Part shown: positions 48,921 through 52,632 of the stretch, one piece after another
Layout of the letters: every line of letters begins with the position of its first letter
Numbering within the stretch: position 1 is the stretch's first letter
Assembly (NCBI GenBank): GCA_964403795.1
Contig: CAYOHP010000030.1
Span: 1,728-54,359 of the forward strand
DNA: 52,632 nucleotides
Reading direction: 5' to 3'
Source: CAYOHP01 sp964403795 [NCBI: uncultured bacterium]
Lineage (GTDB): Bacteria; Muiribacteriota; UBA6191; CAZXTJ01
The notes under the pieces: generated by a model
Told to the model about the DNA's origin: nothing
What the model saw: only the letters and a program-made list of their open reading frames with translations
The model's database searches: none
Position numbers and translations under genes: made by a program

Positions 48921-50657
48921 GTGTCCGCCGCGGCGCAGATTTCGTGTCCGGAATCGGGCGCGTGCAGGAAGATCCACCGACGTCCCCCTTTGTCTCGTGC
49001 CCCGACCACAGTCCCCGAGGTCCGCCCTGGTTGGCGCGGTCCATGGCGTCTTTCCGGCGCGATCCCGCGGATCCTGGCAGCAGGGGCGATCCTGCTCCTG
49101 ACCGCAAGCCGGCTCCCTGCCGGCCTGGTCGTCGACTTCGACGGCGTGCGGCTCCCGGTCCAGCTGCGCCATGAGCACCCCTACGTCCCGCTCGCCGGGT
49201 ATGCCAGTGCCCGATTCCTGGAACACGAGTACTCCCTGGTCGAGGATGTCTATGCCATCCGGGCCCCCTCACCCGAAGGTCCGGAGCGGGTCCTGGCCTT
49301 CCGGGCGGGCGTGGCCGAGGTCCGGGTCGACGGCGTCGCCCGCCCCCTGGCCGCCGCTCCCTACGAAGCCGGAGAGGGCCTGCTGGTCCCGCTGCGCGAC
49401 CTCGCCTCCCTGGTCCTGCCTGCCGAAGCCCTGGCCCACCTGGCGCTCCGGCCCGAGGGCGGCGCCACCGCCAGCCTGGCTGCCTGGGAAGCCAGGATCC
49501 GGCCCGGCCAGACCAAGCTCCTCCTCACATGGGAGGGGAGTCCCGCCCACCGGCTGGAGCACCGGCCCGAGAGCGGGAACGTCGAGGTCGTCTTCGACGG
49601 GGCCCGTCTCGGCCCCGCGCCCAACCGACTCGAACTCACCGGCGACATCCCCTCGAGTGCCCGTCTCGAGGAGAACCCCGGTCTCCTCCAGGTCCGCCTG
49701 GTCGTCCCCGTACCTGCGGGAATCCCCGTCTCGGCCGACGGCTTCTTCCTGGGTCGATCCTCCCAGTACGTCCTCGACCTTCGGACCGGAGGGGCGACGG
49801 CGACCGCGGGAACGGGAGCGGGAGTGCCGCTCCTGGATCCGGAGGAGACGGCCATGGTGTCCCAGTTCCGGGTCGCCCTCGATCCCGGCCATGGCGGCGG
49901 GGACCGAGGAGCCACCGGCGCCGGAGGGATCGACGAGAAGCAGCTGGCACTCCGGGTCGCCCGGGACCTGGGGGATCGACTTCGTGCCTCGGGAGTCGGG
50001 GTCGATCTCTCCCGCACCGACGATCGGCCGCTGCCCATGCGGACCCGCATCCATATCCTGAACCGGACCCGGCCCCAGGCCGTGATCTCGTTCCACGCCC
50101 GGAGCACCGGTCCGGGCGAGGCCTCCACCGCGCCGATCCTGGCGCTGCTCCCTCCCCGGGGAGTCGCGGGCCAGGTACCCGGTCCGCTGGCACCGTCCCC
50201 TACCGAACTGGCGGCCGCGGAGCGGTTGGCTGCCGAGCTCTCGGAGGCCTTCCGGCGCAGCCTCGGCGTCCCGGCGATCGTCCTCCGGGACCCCGGACTG
50301 CTCCCCAGCCGCCGGGTGCTCGCACCGAGCGTGGTCCTCGATCTCGGGCCCCTCGACGGCCTGGTCGCCGGGTCCGATCCCGGCAGCCACGGAGTGACGC
50401 CGCTGGAGAAGATCGTCCAGGCCTGCCAGGCGGGGATCCTCAGGTTCCTGCTGGCACTGGCGAAGGAGCTTCCGGGAGCCGGCGGTCCGCGGGCGGGAGA
50501 TGGGCCTTCCCGGATCCCTCCGCCGCCAGGGAGCGGGATCCCGGAGGACCCCGGCTATCGGGACGACGTCCTGGGTTCCCCCGAGATCGCCCCCGAGGAA
50601 GCCGGGGAACTTCCTCCGGGTCTCTTCGGGGCGGGTCGCGACCGGGGTTCCCGATGA
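48921..50657 (+). CDS. AMIN/amidase_3 protein (N-acetylmuramoyl-L-alanine amidase family) with altered catalytic residue
   Basis: The protein of about 578 residues has a hydrophobic export segment near 55-70 (ILAAGAILLLTASRLPAG), a copper-amine-oxidase-N-like/AMIN region (about 75-300) and an amidase_3 domain (about 315-520). Zinc ligands are kept: H324 in VALDPGHGGGD, E339 in IDEKQLAL, H392 in ISFHARS. The catalytic Glu near the end (usual VLVExGF) is Asp, in SVVLDLGPLDG (D474). Cleavage of the MurNAc-L-Ala bond is therefore uncertain. The start is unclear: GTG 48921 fits the promoter, ATG 48915 lies inside the -10, and TTG 48990 would give a shorter signal sequence. The stop overlaps the next ATG (ATGA). 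Confidence 0.8.
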   Translation: MSAAAQISCPESGACRKIHRRPPLSRAPTTVPEVRPGWRGPWRLSGAIPRILAAGAILLLTASRLPAGLVVDFDGVRLPVQLRHEHPYVPLAGYASARFLEHEYSLVEDVYAIRAPSPEGPERVLAFRAGVAEVRVDGVARPLAAAPYEAGEGLLVPLRDLASLVLPAEALAHLALRPEGGATASLAAWEARIRPGQTKLLLTWEGSPAHRLEHRPESGNVEVVFDGARLGPAPNRLELTGDIPSSARLEENPGLLQVRLVVPVPAGIPVSADGFFLGRSSQYVLDLRTGGATATAGTGAGVPLLDPEETAMVSQFRVALDPGHGGGDRGATGAGGIDEKQLALRVARDLGDRLRASGVGVDLSRTDDRPLPMRTRIHILNRTRPQAVISFHARSTGPGEASTAPILALLPPRGVAGQVPGPLAPSPTELAAAERLAAELSEAFRRSLGVPAIVLRDPGLLPSRRVLAPSVVLDLGPLDGLVAGSDPGSHGVTPLEKIVQACQAGILRFLLALAKELPGAGGPRAGDGPSRIPPPPGSGIPEDPGYRDDVLGSPEIAPEEAGELPPGLFGAGRDRGSR

Positions 50658-51367
50658 TCGCGGGCACGCCTCCTCCCACCCCTAGGGTCGGGCGCGCCGG
50701 GTTGGGCTGGTACCTGCGCTGGTTCTCGATCCTGCTGGTCGCCGGGATCCTCAGCGCCTTCTCGGCCGTGATCTCCCGGCTGCCCGGTGGCCGGTCGATG
50801 CCTGGCCAGGAAGCAGGCCCGGAGGCCGGCTCGGGAGAACGGACCGTCGCGGCTCCCCTCGGGAACGAGGATCCGGGGGAGTCGGGCCGCAGGGAGGCTC
50901 CCGGTCGTACCACGCTCACGGCCTACTTCCCCCGCAGCGACCGCCCCTGGCAGATCAGCTCGACCCCGATCGAGATCCCGGCAGCCCTCGATCTCCCCGA
51001 GCGGGTCTCCGCCCTCGTGGAGGCCCTGGCGACGCCTCCGGGTCGGGAGGACCTGATGGGGGCACTGCCCCAGGGAACCCGCCTGCTGGCCTGCTTCCAT
51101 GAGGGCAACCGCCTGATCGTGAGCGTCTCCCCCGAGGTCCTCGAGTCGCGACCTGGAGGCGTGGCCGTCTCCCTGGGAGCCCGGGACGCCCTGGTCAATT
51201 CGCTCGCCTCCCTGCCCGGGATCGAGCGCGTCCGCCTCCTGGTGGCCAACCAGGAGGCCCTGACCTTCCGGGACCATCTCGACCTGGAGCAGGATCTCGG
51301 GTTCCGTGCCGAGCCGGTCGTCCCCCTCGAGGCGGTACCTCCGCCCCAGCCCGGCGCTTCCCCATGA
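50654..51367 (+). CDS. Membrane-anchored GerMN-domain protein
   Basis: The 237-residue protein has one N-terminal membrane helix (about 19-43, LRWFSILLVAGILSAFSAVI), a flexible linker and a GerMN domain (about 85-215): TLTAYFPRSDRPWQISSTPIEIP, RVSALVEALATPP, ALPQGTRLLACFHEGNRLIVSVSPEV and NSLASLPGIERVRLLVANQE. GerMN domains are found with amidases outside sporulating bacteria and are thought to bind peptidoglycan or partners. The ATG overlaps the amidase stop, and the end overlaps the beta-propeller ATG. Confidence 0.82.
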   Translation: MIAGTPPPTPRVGRAGLGWYLRWFSILLVAGILSAFSAVISRLPGGRSMPGQEAGPEAGSGERTVAAPLGNEDPGESGRREAPGRTTLTAYFPRSDRPWQISSTPIEIPAALDLPERVSALVEALATPPGREDLMGALPQGTRLLACFHEGNRLIVSVSPEVLESRPGGVAVSLGARDALVNSLASLPGIERVRLLVANQEALTFRDHLDLEQDLGFRAEPVVPLEAVPPPQPGASP

Positions 51368-52542
51368 TCACGCCCAGGTGCGCGGCCCTCGGGGGCGCGG
51401 CTCTCCTGCTGGCCCTGGCGACAGCCGGCCGGGGCGATCCGTCCCCGACTTCCCCGGGAGCCCCACGCGTCTCGGTGGTCGCGACCGACGACGGCATCGA
51501 ACTCCAGATGGAGTCGACCGGACCCGCGATCGCTTGGCTCCTGGTCCCGGAGCATTTCCCGGAAGGGTCGGGCACCCGACGATGGATCCTCCCCGGCTCC
51601 GGCACGCGCCGACAGGCGATCCCCCTCCCGCCGGGGACCAGGGAGTGGAAGACCCAGGTCGCCTTCCTCGCCTACGGTCCGGCCCGGGAGCTGGGCGGCT
51701 CGGGGACCGGGCACGGACGGTACCGCGGCCCCGGCCACTCCACCCGACTCCCCTGGGGCGACCTGGCGATCGTCGACCGCCTGAACCGACGCATCCAGGT
51801 GCTGGCACCGGACGGGACTCCCCGCCACGACCTGCGCCCGCCCGGCCGCCCCGGTGCCGGAGGCGGAGAGCTCTCGGGCGTCTCCTGCAGCGAATCGGGG
51901 ACCCTGGTAGCGGCCGAACGCGACGCACCGGTTCTCTACCGGTTCGGGCCCGGCGGGACCACCCTCGATGCCCTGGCGATCGCCAGCGCGACCACTCCCC
52001 TGGGTGCCATCCAGGCGCTCCCCCATGGAAGAGTCGCGGTCCTGCTTCCCGGCACCGACAAAGTGGCGGTGGTCGCTTCCGACGGTCGTGTCGAGTCGGT
52101 CGCCGGTGGCTTCGGGACCGGGCCCGGCAGGCTCCGCGGCCCCGTGGACATCGCCATGGATCCGGGCAATGACGGCTTCTGGGTCCTCGAACAGGGCGGT
52201 CGTCGGATCCAGAAGTTCGGTTCCCGCGGGGGCGCCACCACCATCCGTGCCCTCGGTCTCCGTCAGCCCGTCGGACTCGGGATCGCGCCCCACTCCCTGC
52301 TGGCGATCGCCGACCGCGCCTCCCGACGCATCCATCTGGTAGACCCCGCGTCCGGGATGCGCCTCCTCGAGGTCGCCAGGGACCCGGGCGGGACGCCGTT
52401 CGGCGATCCCCGGGATGTGGTCTCGACCGCGGCCGGGGATCTCCTGGTTTCGGACGGACGCGGGGATCGGGTGTGGTGGGTCCCCAGCCTGACCGCGATG
52501 GTCACCTCCGAGGGTCAACTCGGCGACGCCTCCGGTCGATAG
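51364..52542 (+). CDS. Exported NHL-type beta-propeller protein
   Basis: The 392-residue protein has a signal peptide (about 1-24, ALGGAALLLALATAGRG), a beta-rich N-terminal part (about 30-125) and NHL-like repeats from about 130: LAIVDRLNRRIQVLAPDG, VDIAMDPGNDGFWVLEQGGRRIQKFGSRG, LLAIADRASRRIHLVDPASG and LLVSDGRGDRVWWV. Such propellers bind proteins or glycans. It is the third gene of the amidase-GerMN operon (ATGA overlap). No enzyme motif is seen. Confidence 0.8.
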   Translation: MITPRCAALGGAALLLALATAGRGDPSPTSPGAPRVSVVATDDGIELQMESTGPAIAWLLVPEHFPEGSGTRRWILPGSGTRRQAIPLPPGTREWKTQVAFLAYGPARELGGSGTGHGRYRGPGHSTRLPWGDLAIVDRLNRRIQVLAPDGTPRHDLRPPGRPGAGGGELSGVSCSESGTLVAAERDAPVLYRFGPGGTTLDALAIASATTPLGAIQALPHGRVAVLLPGTDKVAVVASDGRVESVAGGFGTGPGRLRGPVDIAMDPGNDGFWVLEQGGRRIQKFGSRGGATTIRALGLRQPVGLGIAPHSLLAIADRASRRIHLVDPASGMRLLEVARDPGGTPFGDPRDVVSTAAGDLLVSDGRGDRVWWVPSLTAMVTSEGQLGDASGR

Positions 52543-52545
52543 TCT

Positions 52546-52585
52546 TCCTGGGGAGCCGCGACAAAACCGGGCCGGTTCCCCAGGA
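52546..52585. terminator. Stem-loop after the beta-propeller gene
   Basis: TCCTGGGGA and TCCCCAGGA form a 9-bp stem with a 22-nt loop, beginning 3 nt after the stop. There is no T-tract. It may end the amidase operon or lie in the leader of the next gene. Confidence 0.4.
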
Positions 52586-52617
52586 TCCCGTCGGCACTGG
52601 CCGCAAAGGACCGCACG

Positions 52618-52632
52618 ATGACTTCACGTTCG
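52618..52632 (+). CDS. Possible start of a following gene (cut by window edge)
   Basis: An ATG at 52618 follows AAGGA by 8 nt, and five codons (MTSRS) remain in the window. Too little is seen for identification. Confidence 0.35.

Noticed and set aside
1-52632. CRISPR array, insertion sequence or prophage
   Set aside because: No regular spaced repeats, transposase or integrase, or phage structural genes were seen; base composition is even throughout.

Overview
The window is a very GC-rich bacterial chromosome segment (about 70% GC by eye) with dense, often overlapping genes. A Gram-negative envelope is indicated by a PelB-like outer-membrane barrel, a lipid-A-biosynthesis-N-domain protein and an ArnT-like GT39 enzyme. 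The phylum cannot be fixed from the sequence; Acidobacteriota, Myxococcota and Gemmatimonadota-like lineages all fit. No rRNA, tRNA, CRISPR, transposase or phage gene was found. Many starts are GTG or TTG, at least thirteen gene pairs share a 4-nt ATGA/GTGA overlap, and several genes have a -10-like box 4-8 nt before the start codon with no Shine-Dalgarno, which suggests leaderless mRNAs.

Region 1 (1-7.6 kb) is a surface-polysaccharide locus built on CDP-sugars: rfbF (glucose-1-phosphate cytidylyltransferase), a CDP-glucose 4,6-dehydratase fused in frame to a sugar C-methyltransferase, an RmlC-like 3,5-epimerase, a second C-methyltransferase, a 4-ketoreductase-like SDR and glycosyltransferases. 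No rfbH is present, so a C-methyl-branched 6-deoxyhexose is more likely than a 3,6-dideoxyhexose. Region 2 (7.7-10.7 kb) is one large transmembrane Ser/Thr kinase.

Region 3 (10.7-20.4 kb) is an envelope-modification block: GT39, GT2, a small LAB_N membrane protein and a sugar epimerase, next to a CusRS/CopRS-type two-component system, an LTA-synthase-like sulfatase, a membrane-anchored metallophosphoesterase and an uncharacterised protein. Three copies of the palindrome ATGAC-N6-GTCAT, the core of the CusR/CopR box, lie upstream of these genes and suggest a local regulon. Region 4 (20.4-23.8 kb) has a hexapeptide acyltransferase, a Mut7-C-like zinc protein, a Ca2+/H+ antiporter and a CPBP protease.

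Region 5 (23.8-36 kb) is a variant Pel exopolysaccharide operon, order pelD-E-B-A-F-G plus an unrecognised coiled-coil protein. PelC is not seen, PelA lacks the hydrolase domain, and PelD keeps the c-di-GMP I-site. Region 6 (36.2-48.0 kb) has infA and an AMMECR1 protein, then one long minus-strand operon: rimO, pgsA, pgpA, an orphan PAS histidine kinase, an orphan sugar-ABC permease, a sugar kinase-MurQ fusion, SpoIID/LytB, NamZ (DUF1343) and NagZ. The last genes form a peptidoglycan-turnover and recycling pathway. Region 7 (48.3-52.6 kb) has a MerR-family regulator divergent from an AMIN/amidase_3 protein with an altered catalytic residue, a GerMN-domain protein and a secreted beta-propeller.
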